DNA from: Chitinophagaceae bacterium
Lineage (GTDB): Bacteria > Bacteroidota > Bacteroidia > Chitinophagales > Chitinophagaceae
Direction: 5' to 3'
DNA length: 64,000 nucleotides
NCBI GenBank assembly: GCA_023957755.1
Contig: JAMLGT010000015.1
Span: 45,894 to 109,893, forward strand
The notes under the pieces were generated by a model that was not told the DNA's origin, ran no database searches, and saw only the letters and a program-made list of their open reading frames with translations. The first letter of the stretch is position 1; each line of letters starts with the position of its first letter. A program made the translations under genes and the position numbers. Positions 27,375 to 37,027 of this stretch are shown here, in pieces.

Positions 27375-30269
27375 ATGAAATATATACTCACAATAATGTT
27401 TGCCTTTGCAATCTTCGTTAATGCAGATGCACAATCCACAAAAACAATGTACACCTGCCCAATGCACCCCGAAGTGCAGCAGGCTGCACCAGGCAAATGC
27501 CCAAAATGCGGAATGGATTTGGTAGCAAAAAAGATAACGGTTAAGCCACCTGCAAAACCTGTTCAAAAAAACCAACCAAAACCACCCCCTGCAACAAAAG
27601 CAAAGCCTAATAATACAGCAATGCCACCAATGAAGGATGTGCAAAAAACCACAGGAGAAATGCAGCACAATCCAAAATCGTCAAATTCAGCAGATACGAT
27701 TTATACCTGCCCAATGCACCCAGAAGTAATTTCCGATAAACCCGGAGATTGCCCAAAATGTGGGATGCATTTAGAGCCAAAGAAGAAGGAAATAATGCAA
27801 ATGGATGAACATAAAATGGACGATAATTTTGAAGCAGATGCTTCGGCTGATAAAATTTCTTTTCAAGGCAAAACAGTCCGCTACGATTTATATGTAACGG
27901 ATACAACAGTAAATTTCACAGGCAAAAAACGCCACGCTTATGCCATTAATGGTCAAATTCCAGCACCTGTTTTATATTTTACCGAAGGAGACACAGCCGA
28001 AATTTATTTGCACAATCGGTTAAAAAATGAAGAAACTTCCTTGCATTGGCACGGCGTTATTCTACCTAATTGGGAAGACGGTGTTCCCTATCTAACTACA
28101 AAAAGAATTGGTCCCGGCGAAACCCATTTGTACAAATTTAAAGTGGTGCAAAACGGAACCTATTGGTACCATTCACACAGCGGCTTGCAGGAGCAGGCAG
28201 GCTTGTATGGCACATTGGTTTTTAGAAAAAGAGATGATGGAGCAATGGAAAATAAGTATGCCGCCGTGTTACCATTAATGTTGAGCGAATGGACAGATGA
28301 AAAGCCTAATCAGGTAATGCGACGGCTGCATACTGCAAATGATTGGTATGCCATTAAAAAAGGAAGCGTACAGAGCTACGCCGAAGCTATAAAAAACAAT
28401 GCTTTTGGCACAAAATTAAAAAACGAATGGCTACGGATGAAAGCAATGGATGTAAGCGATGTGTATTATGATAAATTCCTTATCAATGGCAAAACGGAAC
28501 AAACAATAGAAACGGTTTCTTCCCCCCTCTTCTTCGGAGAGGGGTCGGGGGTGAGGCTAAAAGCAGGCGATAAAGTAAGGTTAAGAGTGGTAAATGGCGG
28601 AGCTTCCAGTTATTTTTGGTTGAATTACGGCGGTGGAAAAATTACTGTAGTAGCCAGCGATGGAAATGATGTAGAACCTGTAGAAGTGGACAGATTGATT
28701 GTAGGCGTTTCAGAAACCTATGACGTGGAAGTAACTATTCCCGAAAATATGAGTTACGAATTTAGAGCCACACCAGAAGACAGAACAAAACACGCTTCCA
28801 TTTGGTTAGGAAGTGGAATGAAGATACCTGCACCCGCCTTGCCCCGTTTAAAGTATTTCGAAGGAATGAAGATGATGAACGATATGATGAAGATGAACGG
28901 CGATATGAAGGATATGGGTATGAATATGAGCCTGCAAACAATGGATATGAACCAGGTAATGTATCCCGAATTGCACGGCAGCCAGCCAATGAACCACGAT
29001 ATGGGAAATATGCAAAAAGAAAAAGCACCACAAGACCATTCAATGCATAATATGGCTTCAACCGATACCGCTAAAATCCAAGACCATTCAATGCACCAAA
29101 TGCAACAATACACTTGCCCAATGCACCCCGAAGTGGTATCCGATAAACCCGGTAAATGCCCTAAATGTGGAATGGCTTTAGTACCAAAAGCTCCCTCTCC
29201 TTCGGAGAGGGCGGGGGGTGAGGCTCACGAAAAAATGGATATGTCCACTGTAAATGGTATTCGCACTTTAAATTACGACTTACTAAAATCACCCGAAAAA
29301 ACAGCCTTTCCGCCAGATGCACCTGTTCATAAAATTCATTTCACATTAGAAGGAAATATGAACCGTTATTTATGGTCTTTAGATAATAAAACAGTGTTAG
29401 AAACCGATAAAATAATGATTAAAAAAGGCGAAATATTACGGTTGGTACTTACCAACAATTCAATGATGCGCCACCCAATGCACCTGCACGGTCACGATTT
29501 CCGTGTACTCAATTCCAAAGGTGAATATTCACCGCTAAAAAATGTGATTGACATATTGCCGATGGAAACCGACACCATAGAATTTGCAGCAAATCAGGAT
29601 GGAGATTGGTTTTTCCATTGCCACATATTGTATCATATGATGGCAGGTATGGGTAGGATTTTCAGCTATCAAAATTCAGAGCCAAATCCCCAGCTACCCA
29701 ATAAAGCCGAAGCGTGGCGATTGTTTAAAAAAGACAACAGAATGACCTCATTCCGTGCGCAGGTAGGTCTTGAAAGCAATGGCAGCGATGGAGAATTTAT
29801 GTGGATGAGCCACAGATATGCATTGAATGGAGATTGGCACATTGGCATAAAACCCGAACACGGATATGAAGGCAGCCTCATATTCGGCAGGTATTTAGGC
29901 AAAATGCAATGGGCATATCCCTACATTGGTGCACAATACAGGTACAAACAAAAGAGCCACGGCATTGAGAAAAATCTTTTCGGGCAGGAAACCATTCATA
30001 AAAATTATTGGGCACCCGTTGCAGGTTTTCAGTACACATTACCGTGGTTAATTGTAGCCGATGCAAGGATTGATATGTACGGAAAAATTCGCTTTCAGCT
30101 AATGCGTGAAGACATTCCCATTACCCCTCGTTTACGCTTCAATTGGATGGTAAATACCGACAAAGAATATATGGTAGGCTTCCGCTACATTACCACAAAA
30201 TGGCTTGCCTTGTCCACCCATTACGATAGCGATATGGGCTATGGTGCTGGCATTACGATAATCTATTAA
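27375..30269 (+). CDS. multicopper oxidase with three YTCPMHP domains and C-terminal outer-membrane barrel
   Basis: A 964-aa secreted protein (signal peptide 1-20). Order: metal-binding domain 1 (about 25-50) and 2 (about 109-135); cupredoxin domains with type 2/3 copper ligands HWHG (about 224) and HSHSG (about 264); a Met-rich loop (about 495-560); metal-binding domain 3 (about 577-603); and the last cupredoxin with HPMHLHGH (about 699) and HCHILYH (about 748). From about 785 to the end it resembles the PcoB/CopB outer-membrane barrel, ending in an aromatic strand. CopA-type oxidases detoxify Cu(I); the fusion would tether the enzyme to the outer membrane. Two short palindromic repeats are inserted in frame. 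Confidence 0.88.
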   Translation: MKYILTIMFAFAIFVNADAQSTKTMYTCPMHPEVQQAAPGKCPKCGMDLVAKKITVKPPAKPVQKNQPKPPPATKAKPNNTAMPPMKDVQKTTGEMQHNPKSSNSADTIYTCPMHPEVISDKPGDCPKCGMHLEPKKKEIMQMDEHKMDDNFEADASADKISFQGKTVRYDLYVTDTTVNFTGKKRHAYAINGQIPAPVLYFTEGDTAEIYLHNRLKNEETSLHWHGVILPNWEDGVPYLTTKRIGPGETHLYKFKVVQNGTYWYHSHSGLQEQAGLYGTLVFRKRDDGAMENKYAAVLPLMLSEWTDEKPNQVMRRLHTANDWYAIKKGSVQSYAEAIKNNAFGTKLKNEWLRMKAMDVSDVYYDKFLINGKTEQTIETVSSPLFFGEGSGVRLKAGDKVRLRVVNGGASSYFWLNYGGGKITVVASDGNDVEPVEVDRLIVGVSETYDVEVTIPENMSYEFRATPEDRTKHASIWLGSGMKIPAPALPRLKYFEGMKMMNDMMKMNGDMKDMGMNMSLQTMDMNQVMYPELHGSQPMNHDMGNMQKEKAPQDHSMHNMASTDTAKIQDHSMHQMQQYTCPMHPEVVSDKPGKCPKCGMALVPKAPSPSERAGGEAHEKMDMSTVNGIRTLNYDLLKSPEKTAFPPDAPVHKIHFTLEGNMNRYLWSLDNKTVLETDKIMIKKGEILRLVLTNNSMMRHPMHLHGHDFRVLNSKGEYSPLKNVIDILPMETDTIEFAANQDGDWFFHCHILYHMMAGMGRIFSYQNSEPNPQLPNKAEAWRLFKKDNRMTSFRAQVGLESNGSDGEFMWMSHRYALNGDWHIGIKPEHGYEGSLIFGRYLGKMQWAYPYIGAQYRYKQKSHGIEKNLFGQETIHKNYWAPVAGFQYTLPWLIVADARIDMYGKIRFQLMREDIPITPRLRFNWMVNTDKEYMVGFRYITTKWLALSTHYDSDMGYGAGITIIY
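28522..28558 (+). repeat. short palindromic repeat inserted in the oxidase gene, copy 1
   Basis: The arms CCCCTCT (28524-28530) and AGAGGGG (28538-28544) are followed by TCGGGGGTGAGGCT. The unit adds about 12 residues (around 382-394) between two conserved protein segments. A near-identical unit lies at 29191-29225, read in a different phase. Such GAGAGGG...GGGGGTGAGG units are dispersed in many Bacteroidota genomes. Confidence 0.75.
29191..29225 (+). repeat. short palindromic repeat inserted in the oxidase gene, copy 2
   Basis: The arms CCCTCTCC and GGAGAGGG surround TTC and are followed by CGGGGGGTGAGGCT, matching copy 1 over almost the whole unit. It adds about 11-12 residues (605-617) right after metal-binding domain 3, in a linker. 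The reading phase differs from copy 1, so the encoded peptides differ although the DNA is alike. Confidence 0.75.
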
Positions 30270-30291
30270 ACAAGTAAAATCAAAAAAATAG

Positions 30292-30319
30292 AATGCAGGT
30301 TTCAACGCCTGCATTTTTT
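30292..30319 (+). terminator. intrinsic terminator after the multicopper oxidase gene
   Basis: The perfect 8-bp stem AATGCAGG/CCTGCATT (30292-30299/30308-30315) has an 8-nt loop and runs into six T (30314-30319). It separates the copB-oxidase operon from the following efflux operon. Confidence 0.85.
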
Positions 30320-30422
30320 AAAATTTAGCAACGCAATCACGCCTGTGATGACTACACCCTCTGCAACACCATTGCATTTAAAAACTTGCATAACTCAATT
30401 GCAGAATTTACCTTTGCCCCTT

Positions 30423-30743
30423 GTGAAAATAATTGCATTCATATTTAGCCTGTATATTTTGCTGCTTTCGGGTATGCCCTGCACAGATGCACAGGATTGC
30501 AATTTACCCACAGCCACGCAGGTGTCAGCAACACAAAGCCACGATAACCACCAGCACGAGAGCGAGCATTGCCCACCGCTTTGCCACTGTTCCTGTTGCA
30601 GTGTGGCCGTTTCAAAACTGCCAACTTTTGCTCTTGTGTACAAAAAACTGCCGTTGGCTAACCAACTAAAATTTTCCTTCTACCATTCCCACCACCTCAC
30701 AGGCGTTTTAGAAGCCGTTTGGCAGCCGCCCAAATATTGTTAA
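30423..30743 (+). CDS. DUF6660-like small metal-cluster protein
   Basis: A 106-aa protein if the GTG at 30423 is used; an in-frame ATG at 30345 would add 26 residues without family character, and the hydrophobic segment VKIIAFIFSLYILLLS directly after the GTG fits a signal peptide. It continues with PCTDAQDC, a His/Glu-rich stretch and CPPLCHCSCC. I place it in the DUF6660-like group found before CusA-type pumps, from memory. The Cys/His cluster suggests periplasmic metal binding. It precedes the RND pump gene by 87 bp. Confidence 0.7.
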   Translation: MKIIAFIFSLYILLLSGMPCTDAQDCNLPTATQVSATQSHDNHQHESEHCPPLCHCSCCSVAVSKLPTFALVYKKLPLANQLKFSFYHSHHLTGVLEAVWQPPKYC

Positions 30744-30766
30744 GCTGAATTTTTAATTCAATGATG

Positions 30767-30787
30767 CTGTATTGCGTAGCAATACAG
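30767..30787 (+). promoter_or_regulatory. 9-bp hairpin before the efflux pump gene
   Basis: CTGTATTGC and GCAATACAG are perfect complements around a GTA loop, in the 87-bp gap before the cusA-type gene. No T-run follows, so it is better seen as an operator or mRNA-stability hairpin than as a full terminator. Confidence 0.5.
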
Positions 30788-30830
30788 TCATTTACTATTT
30801 CAAAAAATCAATCAGTTTAACAATGAAAGT

Positions 30831-33800
30831 ATGCTTAATAAAATTATTGGCTTTAGTATAAAGCACAAGTTCCTTATAGGGCTATTTACCTTAGGACTAA
30901 TTATTTGGGGTATTTGGAGTGCAGCCAGATTACCCATTGATGCAGTACCGGATATTACCAACAATCAGGTACAAATCATAACACTTACACCAACCTTAGC
31001 AGCGCAGGAAACGGAACAATTAGTTACTTATCCTATTGAGCAAAGTATGGCTAACATTCCAGGCCTTATTGAGCTACGCTCAATTTCTCGTTTCGGCCTA
31101 TCTGTTATTACTGCCGTGTTCAAAGACGAAATGGATATTTACTTCGCCCGCCAGCTCGTAAATGAAAAATTAAAAGAAGCCGAAGAGAAAATTCCCAATG
31201 GAATAGGCAGGCCAGAACTTGCACCGGTTAGTACAGGGCTTGGAGAGATATACCAATATGTACTTCACCCAAAAAAAGGCGCAGAAGATAAATATTCCGC
31301 AATGGATTTGCGCACAATGCAGGATTGGATTGTTGCCCGGCAATTATATGGTACAGCAGGTATCGCAGAAGTAAATAGTTTTGGCGGTTTGCTAAAGCAA
31401 TATGAAGTAGCAGTAAACCCTTACCGCCTCAAAGCAATGAATGTAACCATTGCAGAAATCTTCAATGCATTAGGAAAAAACAACGAAAATACAGGCGGCG
31501 CATACATTGACAAAAAGCCTAACGCCTATTTTATCCGTGGCATTGGCTTGGTAAGTTCATTGGATGATATACGAAACACGGTAATAAAAACGCCAGGCGG
31601 CGTTCCTATTCTTATAAAAGATGTTGCTGATGTAGGTTTTGGAAATGCTGTTCGTTATGGTGCCGTTACCTACAATGGTGAAAAGGAAGCAGTAGGCGGG
31701 ATAGTAATGATGCTAAAGGGCGAAAACAGCGCTGATGTGGTTAGCAGGGTAAAAGAGAAAATATCTACTATTCAAAAATCGCTGCCAAATGATGTGGTGA
31801 TAGAGCCTTTTATAGACCGCACAGATTTGGTGAGCCGGGCTATCAATACGGTAAAAACGAACCTCATAGAAGGGGCGCTAATCGTCATTTTTGTATTAGT
31901 TCTTTTCTTAGGAAATCTAAGAGCCGGGCTTATTGTAGCTTCCGCTATTCCCTTATCAATGCTTTTTGCTTTGGGTATGATGAACCTCTTTGGGGTAAGT
32001 GGAAACCTAATGAGTTTAGGAGCGATAGATTTTGGATTAATTGTGGATGGTGCGGTAATTATTGTAGAAGCCAGCCTGCATTATTTGGGCTTGAAACCAG
32101 CCGGTAAACTCACACAACAGCAAATGGATGAAGCCGTCGGAAGCAGTGCCAAAAAAATGATGAGTTCCGCAGCCTTCGGACAAATAATTATTCTCATTGT
32201 TTATCTGCCTATCCTTTCATTACAGGGTATTGAAGGCAAAATGTTCCGGCCAATGGCAGAAACGGTGGCGTTCGCCATTCTTGGAGCGCTCATTTTGTCC
32301 CTTACCTATATCCCTATGATGACTTCTTTATTCCTATCAAAGAATATAAAACACAAAAAAACTTTTGCAGATAAAATGATGGATAAACTGCAACGGTGGT
32401 ACACGCCTTTGTTACAAAAAGTCATTCGTGTAAAGTATGCAATAGTAGGTGCGTCTTTCGCATTGCTAATGATTGCATTTGTTTTTTTCAGCAGAATGGG
32501 TGGTGAGTTTATCCCGCAATTGCAGGAAGGTGATTTTGCCGTGCATTGTATTTTACCACAAGGCACTTCTCTATCGCAAAGCATTGAAACCTCAATGCAG
32601 GCAAGCCGCATTTTAAAGGCCTTTCCGGAAGTAAAAACTGTAGTAGGTAAAACAGGTAGCGCAGAAGTGCCAACAGACCCTATGCCCCCCGAAGCTACAG
32701 ACCTGATGGTAACCTTAAAGCCGAAAAAAGAATGGAAATCTTCAAAGAGCTATAATGAGTTGGCCGCGGAAATGATGGAAAAATTAGAAATGATACCCGG
32801 CGTTTTCTTTGAAGTTTCACAACCTATACAAATGCGGTTTAACGAATTAATGACAGGTGTAAGGCAGGATGTAGCCATAAAAATATTTGGAGAAAATATT
32901 GATACCCTTGCGGCAATCGCACCAAAGGTTGCAGCAGTAGTGCAGCAGGTAAATGGAGCTACCGAACCACAAATAGAGCAGACCACAGGCTTACCGCAAA
33001 TAACTATTCAGTACGACAGGGCAAGATTAGCTTCCTACGGGTTAAATATTGAAGATATTAATCACACCGTGAGTACTGCTTTTGCAGGGCAAGCAGCAGG
33101 TGTTGTGTTTGAAGATGAAAAGAAGTTTGACTTGGTAGTAAGGTTAGATAGTGTAAGCCGAAATTCTATTGATGATGTGAGTAACCTTTTTATATCAACG
33201 CCTGAAGGAGTACAAATTCCTCTATCGCAAGTAGCTACAGTTGCCTTCAAGGAAGGACCTGCACAAATTAGCCGTGAAGATGGAAAGCGCAGAATAGTAG
33301 TTGGTTTCAATGTACGAAACAGAGATGTTGAAACAGTTGTAGAAGACATTCAACAAAAACTTTCAAAAGCAAACCTGCTGCCTTCAGGCTACTTCTACAC
33401 TTATGGCGGCACATTTGAAAACTTAAAAGAAGCTTCGGCACGATTGAAATTTGCTGTTCCTTTAGCATTAGCATTAATATTCCTATTGCTCTACTTCACA
33501 TTTGGTTCGGTTAAAGAAAGCTTACTCATTTTTACTGCCATTCCAATGAGCGCCATTGGTGGTGTGTTTGCATTATTGCTAAGGGGAATGCCATTTAGTA
33601 TTTCGGCAGGAGTTGGTTTTATTGCTTTGTTTGGTGTAGCGGTACTGAATGGAATTGTACTAATCAGCACTTTTAAAGACCTTGCAAAAGAAGGAATGCA
33701 AGATGTTGTTCAACGAGTGATTGAAGGAACAAAAATGAGATTGCGTCCCGTATTGATGACGGCATCGGTAGCTTCACTCGGTTTCCTTCCAATGGCCATT

Positions 33801-35144
33801 AGCACGGGTTCAGGAGCAGAAGTTCAAAGACCATTAGCCACTGTTGTAATAGGCGGTTTAATTACAGCAACATTTTTAACCTTATTTGTTTTACCCGTTT
33901 TATATATTTTGTTCAATACCAAAATCAATTTTAAGCGTAATAATAAATTGGGTGTAAAAGCAGTGTTGATGGTGTTTCTTTCGTTTTGCAGTTTTAATGC
34001 TATGGCTCAGCAAAGGATAGCACCTGAACAAGCAGTAAACATTGCGTTTAATAATAATCTTCAATACAGCGTCAACAAAGCACAGGTTTCCAAGGCAACT
34101 TACGACATTACCGCCTCAAAGGAAATTCCTAAAACAGGTGTTTTTGTTGAAAATGAAGATATGCGCCCAAGCGACCCTAAAGGTGTTTTGAAAATTGGTG
34201 TATCGCAAAATTTTGTTTGGCCGGGCTTATACAAAGCCCGTAGGCAATATTTTGAAGAGCAGTTGAAATATTACGAAATGAACAAAGCTATGCTTGATGC
34301 CGTAATACGCAAGGAAGTAAACAATGCCTATTATCAACTTTGGTATTTACAGGATATAAGCACATTATACCAAAGGTTGGATACTATGTATTCTTCAATG
34401 TATAAAGCTGCCGACCTTATGGTAAAGACGGGTGAAGCAGCGGGTCTTGACAGAATATCCGCCGAAGTAAAAATGAAAGAGCTAAAAGCGCAATTGCAGC
34501 AAAATAAAAAGAACATAACCCTGCAACAACAACAGCTAAGTATGCTGCTTAATACAGATACAATGTATCTGCCGCTTACCAAGCCTTTGGAAAAATTATC
34601 GTACACTGTTTCTATGGCAGAAGGCCAGCACCCTTCTTTGGCCTTGCAACAGCAAAATATCAACATTGCCAATGCAAATATCAGTGTACAGCAAAACACC
34701 AATAAGCCAGAGTTTTCAGGTCGTCTATTTTCGCAGAGATTATATGGTGCAAAAGACCCCTATACAGGGTTTTCGGTTACAGCAGCTTTTCCTCTTTTTG
34801 GCAAAGCAGCATACCGTAGCAAAGTATTGGCTGCAAAAGCAGAAGTAGAAATGCAGCAACAACAATTATCTTATCAGCAATTACAGTTTAATACCCAGCG
34901 GAATAATGCCGTTGTAGAAATTGAGCGGGCAAATGAAATGTTGCTTTTTTATGAAAATTCGGGGCTAAAGCAATCCGAAGAAATCATAAAAGCTGCTTTA
35001 CTAAGTTATCAGGCAGGCGAAATCAGCTTTGCAGAAATGTCGCAGTTTTTTACCCAAGCCATTGATATTAAGAAAAACTATTTACAGGCATTAAACGAAT
35101 ACAACCAATCAGTCATTCAGTACAAATATTATCTCAATCAATAA
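30831..35144 (+). CDS. cusA: heavy-metal RND efflux pump fused to TolC-like outer-membrane factor (CusA-CusC)
   Basis: A 1437-aa protein. Residues 1-1035 are a CzcA/CusA RND permease: an N-terminal TM helix, LPIDAVPDITNNQVQI, the proton-relay helix GAIDFGLIVDGAVIIVE (about 397-413), and twelve TM helices in all. At about 1040-1060 a second signal-peptide-like hydrophobic segment ends in AMAQ. From there to the end it is a TolC/OEP-type helical barrel (AVNIAFNNNLQYSVNKAQ, LKIGVSQNFVWPG). The pump expels Cu/Ag or Zn/Cd across both membranes with the adaptor encoded next. The buried signal-like segment points to fusion of two once-separate genes, an arrangement known in Bacteroidota. Confidence 0.93.
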   Translation: MLNKIIGFSIKHKFLIGLFTLGLIIWGIWSAARLPIDAVPDITNNQVQIITLTPTLAAQETEQLVTYPIEQSMANIPGLIELRSISRFGLSVITAVFKDEMDIYFARQLVNEKLKEAEEKIPNGIGRPELAPVSTGLGEIYQYVLHPKKGAEDKYSAMDLRTMQDWIVARQLYGTAGIAEVNSFGGLLKQYEVAVNPYRLKAMNVTIAEIFNALGKNNENTGGAYIDKKPNAYFIRGIGLVSSLDDIRNTVIKTPGGVPILIKDVADVGFGNAVRYGAVTYNGEKEAVGGIVMMLKGENSADVVSRVKEKISTIQKSLPNDVVIEPFIDRTDLVSRAINTVKTNLIEGALIVIFVLVLFLGNLRAGLIVASAIPLSMLFALGMMNLFGVSGNLMSLGAIDFGLIVDGAVIIVEASLHYLGLKPAGKLTQQQMDEAVGSSAKKMMSSAAFGQIIILIVYLPILSLQGIEGKMFRPMAETVAFAILGALILSLTYIPMMTSLFLSKNIKHKKTFADKMMDKLQRWYTPLLQKVIRVKYAIVGASFALLMIAFVFFSRMGGEFIPQLQEGDFAVHCILPQGTSLSQSIETSMQASRILKAFPEVKTVVGKTGSAEVPTDPMPPEATDLMVTLKPKKEWKSSKSYNELAAEMMEKLEMIPGVFFEVSQPIQMRFNELMTGVRQDVAIKIFGENIDTLAAIAPKVAAVVQQVNGATEPQIEQTTGLPQITIQYDRARLASYGLNIEDINHTVSTAFAGQAAGVVFEDEKKFDLVVRLDSVSRNSIDDVSNLFISTPEGVQIPLSQVATVAFKEGPAQISREDGKRRIVVGFNVRNRDVETVVEDIQQKLSKANLLPSGYFYTYGGTFENLKEASARLKFAVPLALALIFLLLYFTFGSVKESLLIFTAIPMSAIGGVFALLLRGMPFSISAGVGFIALFGVAVLNGIVLISTFKDLAKEGMQDVVQRVIEGTKMRLRPVLMTASVASLGFLPMAISTGSGAEVQRPLATVVIGGLITATFLTLFVLPVLYILFNTKINFKRNNKLGVKAVLMVFLSFCSFNAMAQQRIAPEQAVNIAFNNNLQYSVNKAQVSKATYDITASKEIPKTGVFVENEDMRPSDPKGVLKIGVSQNFVWPGLYKARRQYFEEQLKYYEMNKAMLDAVIRKEVNNAYYQLWYLQDISTLYQRLDTMYSSMYKAADLMVKTGEAAGLDRISAEVKMKELKAQLQQNKKNITLQQQQLSMLLNTDTMYLPLTKPLEKLSYTVSMAEGQHPSLALQQQNINIANANISVQQNTNKPEFSGRLFSQRLYGAKDPYTGFSVTAAFPLFGKAAYRSKVLAAKAEVEMQQQQLSYQQLQFNTQRNNAVVEIERANEMLLFYENSGLKQSEEIIKAALLSYQAGEISFAEMSQFFTQAIDIKKNYLQALNEYNQSVIQYKYYLNQ

Positions 35145-35153
35145 AATAAAAAA

Positions 35154-36413
35154 ATGAAATATTATTTTTTAATTCTTCAATTAATAATCGGTGTATGCTT
35201 GTTTTCAAGCTGCAAGAATAATTCCGAAAACCCGGAAACAAAAACTGAAGCAGCGGAAGAAGCGCATAATGAACACGAAAACGAAAATGTGGTTTCGCTT
35301 TCTACAGAACAAATTAAAACCATTGGAATTGAATTAGGAAGTATAGAAAGTAAAGAACTTACCAATGCCGTAAAGGTAAACGGAATGCTTACTGTACCTA
35401 ATCAAAACAAAGCATTTGTAACACCGGCTTATAGTGGTGTTGTAAAATCATTGAATGTACAGCCGGGAAACTTTGTTTCAAAAGGTCAAACTATTGCCAC
35501 TATTACCAATCCCGATTTAATACAAATGCAACAGCAATTACAACAAGTGAATGCTCAAATAAAATTGGCTGAAATAGAAGTTAATCGCCAAAAGCAATTG
35601 GTTGAAGGCAATGCTGCGCCACTAAAAAGGCTGCAACAAGCCCAAACGGAATTGGCTACGTTAAGAAGCCAGCGTTCAGGTTTGCAAAAGCAATTGGGAA
35701 GCATAGGAGCTTCGCAAAATTATTCTTCTTTATTAGCTGTAAAAGCACCTATTAGCGGCACAATTAGTAAGGTAATAGCACAGATTGGAAGCAATGTAGA
35801 TATGGCTTCACCCATTGCGGAAATCGTAAGCAATGCACAACTGCATTTAGATATTTATGTGTATGAAAAAGACTTGCCAAAAGTTAAAGCAGGACAAACC
35901 ATACACTTCACGCTAACTAATAATCCGGGTGTAGAATACGATGCACAAATCTATTCCATAGGTTCTGCATTTGAAGGAGATAGCAAAACCATTCCTGTTC
36001 ACGCCAGAGTTACGGGCAATAAGTATGGATTGATAGATGGAATGAGCGTTACCGCAATGATTAGTTTAGACCGAAATATAGGCGCAGCCGTTCCTAACGA
36101 TGCAATTGTAAATAATAAAGGACAAGATTACATTTTTATTGTTACAGATAGGCATTCGGAAGATGAACACAAAAGCGAAAATCCAAACGAAAAAGAAGAC
36201 CCGCATAACCACAAGGAAGCTGATAAGCCGAAAAGCACAGTTGATGAAATCACTTTTGAGCGTATCCCAATAGCCAAGGGAACTTCTGATTTGGGTTATA
36301 CACAAATTACTGCATTAAAGGAAATTCCACAGGGTGCAAAAATCGTAACTAAGAATGCTTTTTTCGTTATGGCTAAAATCGTTAATGCAGGAGAAGGAGA
36401 ACACGGACACTAA
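35154..36413 (+). CDS. cusB: RND periplasmic adaptor (CusB/CzcB type)
   Basis: A 419-aa lipoprotein (lipobox SSCKN, Cys at about 20). It has membrane-fusion-protein architecture: a barrel-sandwich domain (VKSLNVQPGNFVSKGQ at about 98-113), a helical hairpin with repeated QQLQQVNAQIKLAEIEVNRQK heptads (about 125-180), and a beta-barrel. A His-rich insert (about 335-365) may bind metal. The adaptor bridges the inner-membrane pump and the outer-membrane channel; it follows the fused pump gene by 9 bp. Confidence 0.92.
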   Translation: MKYYFLILQLIIGVCLFSSCKNNSENPETKTEAAEEAHNEHENENVVSLSTEQIKTIGIELGSIESKELTNAVKVNGMLTVPNQNKAFVTPAYSGVVKSLNVQPGNFVSKGQTIATITNPDLIQMQQQLQQVNAQIKLAEIEVNRQKQLVEGNAAPLKRLQQAQTELATLRSQRSGLQKQLGSIGASQNYSSLLAVKAPISGTISKVIAQIGSNVDMASPIAEIVSNAQLHLDIYVYEKDLPKVKAGQTIHFTLTNNPGVEYDAQIYSIGSAFEGDSKTIPVHARVTGNKYGLIDGMSVTAMISLDRNIGAAVPNDAIVNNKGQDYIFIVTDRHSEDEHKSENPNEKEDPHNHKEADKPKSTVDEITFERIPIAKGTSDLGYTQITALKEIPQGAKIVTKNAFFVMAKIVNAGEGEHGH

Positions 36414-36427
36414 AAATTGTATAAATT

Positions 36428-37027
36428 ATGAATGATTTTCTAAGATATTACCTGCCCATTTTCTATGCTCTTGTATTGCTTTTTGCATTTGTAATACCCT
36501 CATACCGTACATACAAAAGCACGGGTATTAACCCAATTACTTTTGGAAAAGAACCCAATGCACATAACTATATTGGCAATGTGATGAAAGTATTGTTAGC
36601 CGCATTGTTTGTTGTAATACTAATGTACAGCTTTGGGAATATTTATCAATTTACTATCCCTATACCTTATTTACAAAATCTAAATATTCATTTTGTCGGA
36701 CTAATTCTAATCCACATTTCTTTAATATGGATAATCATTGCGCAAGTGCAAATGAGCAATAGTTGGCGCATTGGTATTGATGAGCAAAACAAAACGGATT
36801 TAGTAACCAAAGGGCTGTTTTCTATTAGCAGAAATCCTATTTTTTTGGGAATGATTATTTGTGTGGCAGGATTATTTCTTGTCATTCCCAATGCCGTTTC
36901 CTTTTGCATTTTGCTTACTACCTATATTGTTATACACATACAAATAAGGTTAGAAGAAGAATTTCTGAAAAAGCAACACGGTGAGCAATACAAATCCTAT
37001 CAATCTAAAACAAGAAGATTATTATGA
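36428..37027 (+). CDS. isoprenylcysteine/PEMT-type membrane methyltransferase
   Basis: A 199-aa membrane protein with about five helices. The C-terminal ICMT/PEMT signature reads TKGLFSISRNPIFLGM (about 130-145), with a terminal EEEFLKKQHGEQYKSYQSKTRR block. This family transfers methyl groups from SAM to lipids or membrane thiols; the substrate here is unknown. The family recurs in metal-resistance operons. It overlaps the next gene by 4 bp (ATGA). Confidence 0.82.
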   Translation: MNDFLRYYLPIFYALVLLFAFVIPSYRTYKSTGINPITFGKEPNAHNYIGNVMKVLLAALFVVILMYSFGNIYQFTIPIPYLQNLNIHFVGLILIHISLIWIIIAQVQMSNSWRIGIDEQNKTDLVTKGLFSISRNPIFLGMIICVAGLFLVIPNAVSFCILLTTYIVIHIQIRLEEEFLKKQHGEQYKSYQSKTRRLL

